DNA of 24,860 nucleotides from Leptolinea sp. UBA5366 (GCA_002407845.1 DHPK01000016.1:23675-48534); one strand, 5' to 3'. Numbered from the stretch's first letter, positions 1-6,972 are shown. Notes: a model not told the origin generated them from the sequence alone. Made by a program: numbers and translations.

Positions 1-343
1 CATCTAACCCAACAGCAGTCAGGAGCATCTGTGCCCGATTATTGGATTCTGCAGTCTCTCTGACGGGGAGCAAGATATTTCGCATGACGGATAAGTGACC
101 GCAAAGCCGGTTCTCTTGAAACACGACCGAGACCGTCTTGTCAGCGACGCCGGTGATTGATCCGTTCATCGGTTTAACCAGTCCCATCAATACCTGCAGC
201 AAAGTTGATTTTCCGCATCCGCTCCTACCCATCAGGCAGGTTGCCGCCTGAGTCGGAATATCCAAATTTAGGCGCTCAAACACTATTGTTTCCTCAAAAC
301 GGACGGAAAGATCGCGGATTTTGATCGCTTCAGGCTGGTTCAC
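1..343 (-). CDS. ABC transporter ATP-binding protein, partial (C-terminus beyond window)
   Basis: This is the ATPase subunit that would power the importer encoded by the two genes before it on this strand; it acts at the inner face of the membrane. Only about 114 N-terminal residues are in the window. I read a Walker A motif GRSGCGKST (residues 39-47) followed by a Q-loop in VFQENRL, the order expected of ABC nucleotide-binding domains; the signature motif and Walker B lie outside. The start is GTG at 343, whose bases overlap the permease stop as GTGA, a 4-base overlap typical of translational coupling. Family resemblance is to the SsuB/TauB/NrtD class because of its partners. The substrate cannot be read from this subunit. 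Confidence 0.9.
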   Translation of the reverse strand, partial: MNQPEAIKIRDLSVRFEETIVFERLNLDIPTQAATCLMGRSGCGKSTLLQVLMGLVKPMNGSITGVADKTVSVVFQENRLCGHLSVMRNILLPVRETAESNNRAQMLLTAVGLD

Positions 344-1101
344 GCTTCAATCCGTTCTTGGAACTGCTGGACGAAATAAAGCACTGTGCGTTCAAAAAGG
401 AAACTGAGCAAAATGATCGTTATCGTCCATGAAATCAATTCCGCTGAGCTTAAAAAAATCTTTGCTTGGTACAAGCGCTCGCCAATGCTGCCGTTCGGCA
501 ATCCAATCACCTCTGCAGCAATACCGCTTTTCCATGCCAGCCCCAGAGAAACAGTCAACCCTGACAAAAAATAAGGCATGACATCATGGAGATAGATCAG
601 CCGGACTTTTTTTGATAAAGGAATTTTGAATACCTGAGCCATTTGCAGCAGTTTTTTATCTGTATTCAAGATACCCTGCAGTGTGTTGGTGTAGATTACG
701 GGCAGAACCATTAAAAATGAAATGATCGACGCGAGATTTTGGCTGCCGGACCACAACAGTACGATGATAATGAAACTAGCGACCGGTGTGCTTTTTATCA
801 GCAGCATGACAGGATGGAGGATTGCCTGAATCCAGTCTGATGAAGCAGCCAGCACAGCTAAAAAGATTGCGCAGATTACTGCTGAAAAGAAGCCGGCAAT
901 AATCCGAATCAGGCTGAAAAGCACAGTCTGCCAAAAGTCAGGCTTAGACAATAGACCAATAAAAGTCTCAACTGTTTTAACGGGGGATGCGAGGAAGATA
1001 TCTTGGTTAATAATCCGGCTGACAATCTCCCAGACTGCCAGCCAGAATAGTATAACAATGATATTTCGAAAGACTTTATTCTTTGTAATAGAAGGAGTCA
1101 T
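340..1101 (-). CDS. ABC transporter permease, SsuC/TauC/ThiX type
   Basis: Membrane subunit of a binding-protein-dependent importer, about 253 residues. It shows five to six hydrophobic segments and a conserved cytoplasmic coupling loop near the C-terminus (GLAWKSGIAAEVIGLPNGSI), the form found in nitrate/sulfonate/taurine and pyrimidine-precursor permeases. I place the start at ATG 1101: a GGAG sits 9 bases upstream, whereas the frame open to 1149 would overlap the preceding gene by 74 bases. The chosen start overlaps the binding-protein stop by 26 bases, and the stop overlaps the ATPase start by 4 bases, so the three genes form one operon. Family known; substrate unknown. Confidence 0.9.
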   Translation of the reverse strand: MTPSITKNKVFRNIIVILFWLAVWEIVSRIINQDIFLASPVKTVETFIGLLSKPDFWQTVLFSLIRIIAGFFSAVICAIFLAVLAASSDWIQAILHPVMLLIKSTPVASFIIIVLLWSGSQNLASIISFLMVLPVIYTNTLQGILNTDKKLLQMAQVFKIPLSKKVRLIYLHDVMPYFLSGLTVSLGLAWKSGIAAEVIGLPNGSIGERLYQAKIFLSSAELISWTITIILLSFLFERTVLYFVQQFQERIEA

Positions 1102-2050
1102 CAGGCAGCGCTCCGCCGACAGATTTTGGTTCTGCATCAAATAAGACACTCAGATAATCCTGAACTAATCCTTGCATTTCAGCATTGCGGATGAGCGTGA
1201 TGTTGCAATAGGGGATCGCTTTTAATGCCAGCGCTGCTTTCGGCAAGATGCCATGTTTTTCGATCAGCGCAGCCGCTTCCTCTGAATCTTCGTTGACAAA
1301 TTCGACAGATTTCGCATAGTTAGACAAAAGTTCGCTGAAAGCTGGCTGGTTTTCAGCTGCAAAATCATTGCGGACAATCAGACATCCGGTAATCAGCTGA
1401 CTGTCAGGATGAATACTTTTCCATTCGGCTGTCATATCCAATGCGATTCTCACATCAGGATTTTGGAGCTGAACGGTGGTGACGAATGGTTGAGGCAGGA
1501 GCGCAATTATCTCTTGGCCCGCGCCAAACATTGCAGCGATTTCTGCCGATTCACTCTTGAATTCGACCGTCAAATCTTTATCAGGATCAATCTTGTTTTC
1601 TTTCAGAATGTGCCGCAGCACGAATTCCGGTGAGGTGCCTTTCCCGGTTGTGTAGAGCGTTTTCCCTTTGAGATCCTGAACAGTCTGGATCGAATCGCCA
1701 GAATCGAGAATGTAAAGGACTCCCAGCGTGTTGACCGCCGCGACTTTGATCTTTCCTTCTGTTTTGTTGAAAAGAACGCTGGCAAGATTGCAAGGAACAG
1801 CCGCAGCATCCAACTTGCCGCCGACAATGCCCGTCACAATTTCATCAGAAGTCCCTGTCAGCGTGAATGCATATTGATCGGATTCCATCAATTGAACCAG
1901 CCCCATGCCTGTCGGACCTTTCATAGCGCCGATTTGAATCTGATCCGGTGAGGTTTCCTGCCAGAAGGCTTGGGCAGCTGCCGGAGAAAGGAATAATGAA
2001 ACAATTAAAATTGCAAAAATGAGTGAAACAAACTGTGCGTTTTTCTTCAT
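1076..2050 (-). CDS. ABC transporter substrate-binding protein, NMT1/SsuA-like
   Basis: Exported solute-binding protein of 324 residues that should deliver ligand to the permease encoded next. The N-terminus is a clear Sec signal: MKK, then a hydrophobic stretch, then a small-residue segment ending around AAAQA (residues 23-27). The mature part has the periplasmic-binding-protein type II look of NMT1/THI5 and SsuA/TauA proteins: a GPTGMGLVQLM ligand-loop segment near residue 45, DAAAVPCNLA near residue 82, and GKTLYTTGKGTSPEF where SsuA relatives have the hinge. The start at 2050 has AAAGGA 8 bases upstream. Candidates are nitrate, sulfonates, taurine or HMP-type thiamine precursors; sequence alone does not choose. 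It lies just after an inverted repeat that may be an operator. Confidence 0.88.
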   Translation of the reverse strand: MKKNAQFVSLIFAILIVSLFLSPAAAQAFWQETSPDQIQIGAMKGPTGMGLVQLMESDQYAFTLTGTSDEIVTGIVGGKLDAAAVPCNLASVLFNKTEGKIKVAAVNTLGVLYILDSGDSIQTVQDLKGKTLYTTGKGTSPEFVLRHILKENKIDPDKDLTVEFKSESAEIAAMFGAGQEIIALLPQPFVTTVQLQNPDVRIALDMTAEWKSIHPDSQLITGCLIVRNDFAAENQPAFSELLSNYAKSVEFVNEDSEEAAALIEKHGILPKAALALKAIPYCNITLIRNAEMQGLVQDYLSVLFDAEPKSVGGALPDDSFYYKE

Positions 2051-2084
2051 CAGCTCATCCTTTCGGTATTTCTTTTTATTGTAC

Positions 2085-2103
2085 TTTATCCAGCTCGGAT
2101 AAA
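2085..2103. promoter_or_regulatory. Inverted repeat upstream of the NMT1-type ABC operon
   Basis: TTTATCC, five bases, GGATAAA: perfect 7-bp arms in the short gap between the polymerase stop and the binding-protein start, ending about 35 bases before the ATG. It could be a repressor operator for the transport operon or a hairpin in its leader. No convincing -35/-10 pair was placed around it, so the role is inferred only from position and symmetry. Confidence 0.35.
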
Positions 2104-2140
2104 TTGTCTATACATAATATTCAGGAGGAACTAGTTCTGG

Positions 2141-4483
2141 TTAATATGCCGGAACGGTTTCCCTTGCATGTTCTGACAACCGAGGGGCTTCATATCTGCT
2201 TGCTTTTCTGAGAAGTTTCGGACTGGCTGATTCAAGCTTTTGATCCGATCGCGTATGAGCAAGCCGATCTTCAAGGGAAAATTGCAGCGTCCCCCGCGCA
2301 AAGTCGGAAAGCTGAGCGGGATTAATCCCGAATGGATAGAGGATCGTCGCCGCAGCCCGCGCTAGCAGCTCACGATATCTTGGTTTGTTGATCTCCTCCT
2401 GCTGGAAATTCCCCGGCTGATCCCAGGCATAGACATCTTCGCGTGTGTAAAGAAAACGGATTTTCTGACCGGGCACGGTGCGCTTGCCAGTGCGTTCCAG
2501 CAATTGCTTTGCTGCGCGCACGGCTGCGGTAGGCGATTTGTAAAGTTCCAGATCGCGGCTGATCCGGATTGTTAACACCAGCGATTCCGGATCAACCCGG
2601 TTTTCATTCAGTTCGGTCAGTGCGTCCGCAAAAATTCGGAATGCGCCTGGCAGATAGTCCGGCAGCTGGCGCGCATCATGTGCTCTGGACAGCAGCGTCA
2701 GCATCGCTGTCTGCATCGCGGCAACCCAGGGCGGCGCATCGTGGCGCCGGGCTTCAATTCCGCGGATTTTGAGGCTACCGTCCTTGAAAACACCGAAGTA
2801 CCGATTGGGCACCGGCTGATTGTCATTAACGCGGGACGGCAGAAAAGCGACCCAGCGAAATATGCCGTCCAGTGAGATTTTCAATCCTGTGCGGCGCGAG
2901 ATTTCTTCAAGAACCGGTTTGAAATCAGCAACCTGGCAATATCCCGGCTGTTGAATCCAGAGCGCATCCACAAACAGGTGAAGTACTTCAAACCCGTGAT
3001 CTTCGCACGCCTCTTTCGCCAGCAGCAACGCTTCGCGTCCACCGTTTGTGACCGCTTCATGCGCTTCGATCCTGCCAAAACGGGCGTTTTTATAGCCCAG
3101 AAAACCGAAACAGACGACCAGCAGCCATTTCAAGGCAGAGGCACGCGCCGTGCAAGTTTTTGCTGCCGGGCAATTTTTATCTGGCGTTTCCAGCAATTTT
3201 TCCTTGAGAGCGACCCGTTTTTCATAGAGCGGTTTGAGCGTCAGCGGCACGACACCCAGCTCAGCAGATGCGGGTTTCAGCCCGTCCGGCAGCGGAACTT
3301 CTGGAGAAATGTTGCTATTGATGATCACCGCCGGATACATGGAGGTGAAATCAATTTGCGCAACGTTACAATACAGCCCCATGCGCGGCTGATAGACCAG
3401 CCCGCCGCGATCCTTTTGAACCAGTTCCAGCGCATTTTTTGGCGTTTCAACCTGTTGTTTCTGCTCGGGAACCAGCACCCCTTTTTCAAGCGCCGTGATC
3501 ATCTGCATCGCAGAGATCCCGGAACCGGGAGAAACGCGCGCTGCCTGCTCAATCGGCAGCGTTGTCACCCGCGCCGACTCCAGCGTGCCCGCCATGCCGT
3601 AATCCCCCCACATGATTGCGTTCTGCAGGTCAATGTGGCAGCGCCCGAACAGGTGCGCTTCCCGTCCGCGAAAGACGATCTGTCCATAAGAGAAATAGGT
3701 CACTTCTTTTTTCCAGTAAAGCCGGCGGTCATTGTCGCGATTAAATGCCAGCGCGCAGCCGGTCTCCTTTTCCCATTCAAGCAGCAATGGAAACAGCCAG
3801 TCATCCCCCCAGCGCGTCTGCAAAATGTCCGGATCTTCTACCGCGATGACTTCATTTAGCTTTGCCAGCGTTTCAGCCGGATGTTTGAACTGCAGAGCCT
3901 GATGACGCCCGTTCGGGTCGGTTATTTTTAAAAATTCAGGCGTTTTTTTTGCAGGGTTACAGTTCGGCTCGATCGTCATTGTCCGCAGAACGGGGAGCAG
4001 CGGAACGACATCCCAGCGGCTGTTCAGCACGCTCAGCATTTGAATCTCGCCAGTCTCATCGTCGTAAGCCAGCTCACAAAAAGCCAGCGGAAACGTGTTG
4101 AAACGGGCGGCATGATGGATGTGGACGCCCAAATCAGCGTTGTAAAAGGTCAGTTCTGGAAAGGACTTCTTGATTTTTTGGAATGCCGCGCGCTGACTGA
4201 GCGGATCAGCCATGTTAATCTGGAGCACGCATACCGGATCAGTTTTGAAAACGTCCTGCTTTTCCGCACGGCTCAGCTGACGTACTCCTGGCTGATTTTT
4301 CAGCATCAGGCAGCACTGATGCAGCCGTTCATGACTGCCAGTCACATAAAACGTGACCGGCAGCGGCTGGTTCAGACAGACGCGGCGCCCGTCATCCAGA
4401 ATGAACCATAGTCGGACGCCATCTTCAGCATCCTCATACAGATCAAGCAGCCAGCCCTTGCAATGCATCGCATTAACGCTCAT
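2141..4483 (-). CDS. Family-B DNA polymerase with degenerate exonuclease domain
   Basis: A 780-residue DNA polymerase of the PolB fold, similar in length to E. coli Pol II. Motif A is clear: DFTSMYP with the metal-binding Asp at 378. Motif B is K452 then CFG (458-460), where the usual Asn-Ser-x-Tyr is replaced by hydrophobic residues. Motif C reads HLFVDALWI (502-510): the second Asp of the classic DTD is kept (D506), the first is Phe. A KxRG element (572-575) matches the family's template-binding KxY/KKR region. The exonuclease half is recognisable but damaged: the DIE of motif I is TIE (170-172), motif II keeps DPD (218-220) but loses the Asn, and motif III is not visible. Proofreading is therefore probably absent. 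ATG 4483 overlaps the upstream gene by 11 bases; an in-frame TTG at 4510 and an ATG at 4468 are alternatives, none with a strong Shine-Dalgarno. Confidence 0.88.
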   Translation of the reverse strand: MSVNAMHCKGWLLDLYEDAEDGVRLWFILDDGRRVCLNQPLPVTFYVTGSHERLHQCCLMLKNQPGVRQLSRAEKQDVFKTDPVCVLQINMADPLSQRAAFQKIKKSFPELTFYNADLGVHIHHAARFNTFPLAFCELAYDDETGEIQMLSVLNSRWDVVPLLPVLRTMTIEPNCNPAKKTPEFLKITDPNGRHQALQFKHPAETLAKLNEVIAVEDPDILQTRWGDDWLFPLLLEWEKETGCALAFNRDNDRRLYWKKEVTYFSYGQIVFRGREAHLFGRCHIDLQNAIMWGDYGMAGTLESARVTTLPIEQAARVSPGSGISAMQMITALEKGVLVPEQKQQVETPKNALELVQKDRGGLVYQPRMGLYCNVAQIDFTSMYPAVIINSNISPEVPLPDGLKPASAELGVVPLTLKPLYEKRVALKEKLLETPDKNCPAAKTCTARASALKWLLVVCFGFLGYKNARFGRIEAHEAVTNGGREALLLAKEACEDHGFEVLHLFVDALWIQQPGYCQVADFKPVLEEISRRTGLKISLDGIFRWVAFLPSRVNDNQPVPNRYFGVFKDGSLKIRGIEARRHDAPPWVAAMQTAMLTLLSRAHDARQLPDYLPGAFRIFADALTELNENRVDPESLVLTIRISRDLELYKSPTAAVRAAKQLLERTGKRTVPGQKIRFLYTREDVYAWDQPGNFQQEEINKPRYRELLARAAATILYPFGINPAQLSDFARGTLQFSLEDRLAHTRSDQKLESASPKLLRKASRYEAPRLSEHARETVPAY

Positions 4484-4826
4484 CCAGCGATTGGGAATCC
4501 AGCGTTTCAATCAGGTGAATCAGGTCGGGTAAGTTAGGAATTGCCGAAACTTCCGGAGGAGAAAAATTGAGGCGACGGCACAATTCGTTGATTGTCTCTT
4601 CTGCTTGCCGCAGCTCCTTGAATGTCTCCAGCAGCATGGAAATCAGGTAAATATCCATTGGATACAAGTTGCTGGCATATGAAGATTCGGCGATGTGGAG
4701 CCGTGAACGGTTGATCAGTTCAACCATCAGACGCTGGTCATCCTTCCGCAGTGCGCGCGCAAAACGAGACAGAGCCTTCTCTTCTTCTAGCCAGGTTTGG
4801 GTGGCGGATCGAATTGTTCGTCCCAT
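4473..4826 (-). CDS. Small helical protein of the polymerase cassette
   Basis: A 117-residue protein I cannot assign to a named family. It is almost wholly alpha-helical by composition: a basic, Trp-containing N-terminal third (SATQTWLEEEKALSRFARAL), a central helix with MDIYLISMLLE (near 58-68), and an acidic C-terminal tail. There is no signal peptide, membrane segment or metal motif. The start has a textbook AGGAGG 5 bases before the ATG, and this site overlaps the region just after the upstream stop (9-base gap). Its own stop overlaps the polymerase start. This tight coupling suggests it works as a subunit or adaptor between the RecA-like protein and the polymerase; that role is inferred from context only. 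Confidence 0.8.
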   Translation of the reverse strand: MGRTIRSATQTWLEEEKALSRFARALRKDDQRLMVELINRSRLHIAESSYASNLYPMDIYLISMLLETFKELRQAEETINELCRRLNFSPPEVSAIPNLPDLIHLIETLDSQSLDER

Positions 4827-4835
4827 ATCAGCCTC

Positions 4836-5423
4836 CTAAAAGAGAGAGATTTGTCTGCTGGCAGTTTCGGCGGGTGGCACGTCCAGCAGCTGAACGAAAT
4901 TGTCCGCAGACGCATGCAGCAGCTGCATCAGGTTCTCGCGCTCTGCGGCCACCGATGGCAGGGGGCTGACGCTGACCAGAACGGGGTTCGCTTTGCTCAT
5001 CTTTTTCAGATGATCCAGCGAATCTTCCATCAGACGTTCCGCTTCGCATTTGGAGACGCTTTCATCGAGGTATGTTGCCAGCAGATCAAAGACCAGAACC
5101 GGCGTCTGTGTCAGTCCGCGATTCAGCCCCAAGAGCACTTCCGCCTGATAGCAGGTGAAAGCGCGGGAAATGTCAATCCGCTTCATTACGGCAGCGGGGT
5201 CATTGGTCAGCGGACGCAGCGCTTTGGCGACCCGGTGCATGTCGCTGCGGTTCCCGCAATCTAAAATGCGGATAGGCCCGTGCAGTGCCAGCGAGGCGCT
5301 GACGCGCAGGAGCATCTCGGACGCGGCATGAGCGCAGGCGATGACCATCAGCCCGCAGGGCAGGTCAGAGACCATGTCCTGGAGCAAGCAATCTGAGTTG
5401 AGAATTTGTGTTGTGGTTTCCAT
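4836..5423 (-). CDS. RecA/Rad51-fold protein with degenerate Walker A and C-terminal clamp-binding-like motif (ImuA-like)
   Basis: A 195-residue protein with the strand order of a RecA/RadA core. GLMVIACAHAASEM (24-37) occupies the P-loop position but lacks the GK[ST] of Walker A; ILDCG (53-57) follows as strand 2; RAFTCYQ (87-93) matches the RAYN/RAFN segment of Rad51/RadA; VLVFDLLA (109-116) is the Walker B strand. The protein ends in QISLF (191-195), close to the QL[SD]LF consensus by which polymerases bind the beta sliding clamp. ATP binding is therefore doubtful, and a scaffold role like that of ImuA in ImuA-ImuB-DnaE2 mutasomes is inferred. ATG 5423 is preferred over an in-frame TTG at 5441 because it lies 6 bases after a perfect -10; the mRNA looks leaderless. 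First gene of a three-gene operon. Confidence 0.75.
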   Translation of the reverse strand: METTTQILNSDCLLQDMVSDLPCGLMVIACAHAASEMLLRVSASLALHGPIRILDCGNRSDMHRVAKALRPLTNDPAAVMKRIDISRAFTCYQAEVLLGLNRGLTQTPVLVFDLLATYLDESVSKCEAERLMEDSLDHLKKMSKANPVLVSVSPLPSVAAERENLMQLLHASADNFVQLLDVPPAETASRQISLF

Positions 5424-5457
5424 ATCTCGATTATAGAACAATAATTCTATATGTCAA
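5424..5457 (-). promoter_or_regulatory. Strong leaderless promoter of the polymerase cassette
   Basis: On the minus strand: TTGACA (5457-5452), a 16-base spacer, and TATAAT (5435-5430), both matching the sigma-70 consensus perfectly. The ATG follows after only 6 bases, so transcription should begin at or within a base or two of the start codon. No Shine-Dalgarno exists upstream of that ATG. Confidence 0.8.
5432..5451. promoter_or_regulatory. LexA-box-like operator dyad inside the promoter
   Basis: TATAGAA, six bases, TTCTATA: perfect 7-bp arms. The core reads GAAC-AATA-ATTC, one base off the GAAC-N4-GTTC core of the Bacillus-type LexA box. The dyad fills the spacer between -35 and -10 and overlaps the -10, the classical place for a repressor. 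LexA binding is inferred from similarity and from the DNA-polymerase content of the operon; no lexA gene is in the window. Confidence 0.55.
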
Positions 5458-5494
5458 GATTGGGTTTCAAACCTGTGATGATGTTTTTTGCAGG

Positions 5495-6172
5495 CTAAAA
5501 AACGGATGAATTGAGCTTGAGTTGGAAATGATTTTTGCGATAATCCAAGATTCCTTCTTTTCGCATCTTGCTTAATTCAGCAGAAAGTGCGCTGCGATCC
5601 ACAAAAAGAAAATCTGCCAACTGCTGCCGGTTGAACGAGATTTCAAAATTGAGTGAATTCTGACGTTTGGCTTCCATCGAAAGATAGCTCATCAATTTTC
5701 CGCGGGTCGTCTTCTGTGACAGCATCTCGATCTTTTCATTGAGCCCGATGTTCTTTTCCGCCACGCTGCGCATCACATTGTAGATCAGCTGATTATGATA
5801 AGAGCAGAGTTTTTCGCAGACAGTCAAAATACGCTGTGCATCAATGAACAGCACTTCGGAATCTTCGCTTGAAAAAACGGAAACGATGCTTTTTTTCTGA
5901 TTGGCAAGCGCGAACGATTCGCCGAATTGGTTGCCGGGCATCACGTGCGAAATGATGCTGCGGTTTCCAGCGATATCATCCTTGACAACCAGCATGCTGC
6001 CGCTCAGGACGATGCCCAGCTTTTTGACTTCATCCCCTTCCAGAATAACTGCTTCATCTTTTTGATATTTCCGCGTGCGAAAATCTAGACACTGATGAAG
6101 GGCTTGAAGATCATCGGCTTGTATGCCGTCAAACAGCGGCATCTTCAGCAATAACGGATAATAAGGTTTCAT
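5495..6172 (-). CDS. Crp/Fnr family transcriptional regulator
   Basis: A 225-residue regulator with an N-terminal cyclic-nucleotide-type beta-roll (VILEGDEVKKLGIVLSGSML, then GNQFGESFAL) and a C-terminal winged helix whose recognition helix reads FNRQQLADFLFVDRSALSAE. No Cys cluster of the Fnr [4Fe-4S] type is seen at the N-terminus, so the effector is unknown; it may sense a redox or nitrosative signal through another ligand. The start is ATG 6172, with AGAGG 5 bases upstream; the frame is open back to a GTG at 6202. It is transcribed away from the ferredoxin gene across a 101-base gap holding a perfect palindrome, an arrangement known for Crp-type regulators that control iron-sulfur or hybrid-cluster protein genes. 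Control of that neighbour is an inference. Confidence 0.9.
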   Translation of the reverse strand: MKPYYPLLLKMPLFDGIQADDLQALHQCLDFRTRKYQKDEAVILEGDEVKKLGIVLSGSMLVVKDDIAGNRSIISHVMPGNQFGESFALANQKKSIVSVFSSEDSEVLFIDAQRILTVCEKLCSYHNQLIYNVMRSVAEKNIGLNEKIEMLSQKTTRGKLMSYLSMEAKRQNSLNFEISFNRQQLADFLFVDRSALSAELSKMRKEGILDYRKNHFQLKLNSSVF

Positions 6173-6216
6173 TTCAGCCTCTTTTCGTTGGTTTTCCAAC
6201 ACAATTATTCTTTCAT

Positions 6217-6232
6217 TAATATTACAATATTA
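6217..6232. promoter_or_regulatory. Palindrome between divergent crp-like and ferredoxin genes
   Basis: TAATATT-AC-AATATTA, a perfect 7-2-7 inverted repeat of 16 bases midway between the two divergent start codons. It is a natural candidate for binding by the adjacent Crp/Fnr protein, although it does not match the E. coli CRP or FNR consensus and is AT-rich, so it could also be overlapping -10 elements. Confidence 0.45.
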
Positions 6233-6273
6233 TTCGGATAGCGAATGAAATGATGACTCAGAAAGAAGGGCTT

Positions 6274-6972
6274 ATGATTCGGAATATTGTTCAAATTAAT
6301 GAAGATAAATGTATCGGGTGCGGTCTGTGTGCCAAAGCCTGTAAAGAAAGCGCCATTCAGGTGATTGATGGCAAAGCCCGGTTGATTCGGGATGATTATT
6401 GCGATGGACTGGGAAATTGTCTGCCGGCTTGTCCGGTTGATGCGATCACGATTGTTGAACGTGAAGCAGTGCCATTTGACAAGAGCGCTGTTGAAGAGCA
6501 AAAGCAGAAATCCGAAGCGCCAACCGGTGGGGGATGCCCCGGCCGTCAGATGACGCGGTTCCAGCCCGTGCGCGAAAGCAGCCAGCCGGCTCAGTCGGAC
6601 TCTGCCAGCGCATTGATCCAATGGCCAGTTCAGCTTAAACTCGTGCCAGTGAAGGCTCCGTTTTTTGATCATGCCAAACTGTTGATTGCCGCTGATTGCA
6701 CAGCGTTTTCTTATGGCAGTTTCCATCAGGATTTCATGCGTAATCACGTAACCTTGATCGGTTGTCCGAAACTTGATGAGGGCAGCTACGCCGAAAAACT
6801 GACTGAAATTTTGAAAAACAATGCGATAAAAAGTGTGAAGGTTGTCCGAATGGAAGTTCCGTGCTGCGGCGGACTCGAAAACGCAGTGATCCAGGCGTTA
6901 AAGGATAGCGGGAAAATGATCCCCTGGCAGGTAGTTGTGCTCAGCACTGATGGAAAGATATTAGAAGATTAG
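6274..6972 (+). CDS. Two-cluster 4Fe-4S ferredoxin-domain protein with extra C-terminal Cys motifs
   Basis: A 232-residue iron-sulfur protein. The N-terminal 70 residues hold one classic CIGCGLCAKAC motif and a second, longer-spaced CDGLGNCLPACPVD motif, enough for two [4Fe-4S] clusters. After a variable Gln/Ser-rich linker with GCPG, the C-terminal part carries ADC, GCPK and PCCGG, which could bind another cofactor or partner. This architecture is familiar from anaerobes, where such genes sit near Crp-type regulators and hcp (hybrid cluster protein); hcp is not in this window. It is presumably a cytoplasmic electron carrier. ATG 6274 is chosen because GAAGG lies 5 bases upstream and the domain begins at once; an in-frame ATG at 6250 lacks a site. 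Confidence 0.85.
   Translation: MIRNIVQINEDKCIGCGLCAKACKESAIQVIDGKARLIRDDYCDGLGNCLPACPVDAITIVEREAVPFDKSAVEEQKQKSEAPTGGGCPGRQMTRFQPVRESSQPAQSDSASALIQWPVQLKLVPVKAPFFDHAKLLIAADCTAFSYGSFHQDFMRNHVTLIGCPKLDEGSYAEKLTEILKNNAIKSVKVVRMEVPCCGGLENAVIQALKDSGKMIPWQVVVLSTDGKILED

Noticed and set aside
2128..2137. GAACTAGTTC palindrome considered as a second LexA-type box
   Set aside because: The half-sites are only 2 bases apart instead of 4, and it lies after the polymerase stop rather than in a promoter.
2951..3859. Open plus-strand frame of 302 codons
   Set aside because: It lies wholly antisense to the polymerase gene, is Arg/Gln/Phe-rich with no family features, and has no ribosome binding site.
5480..5497. 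GTTTTTT/AAAAAAC repeat after the Crp-type gene as a terminator
   Set aside because: The stem is pure A-T pairs apart from one, without a following T-run, so it would be unstable.
6205..6747. Minus-strand frame of 180 codons opposite the ferredoxin gene
   Set aside because: The plus-strand frame has textbook 4Fe-4S motifs; this is its shadow and resembles no protein family.
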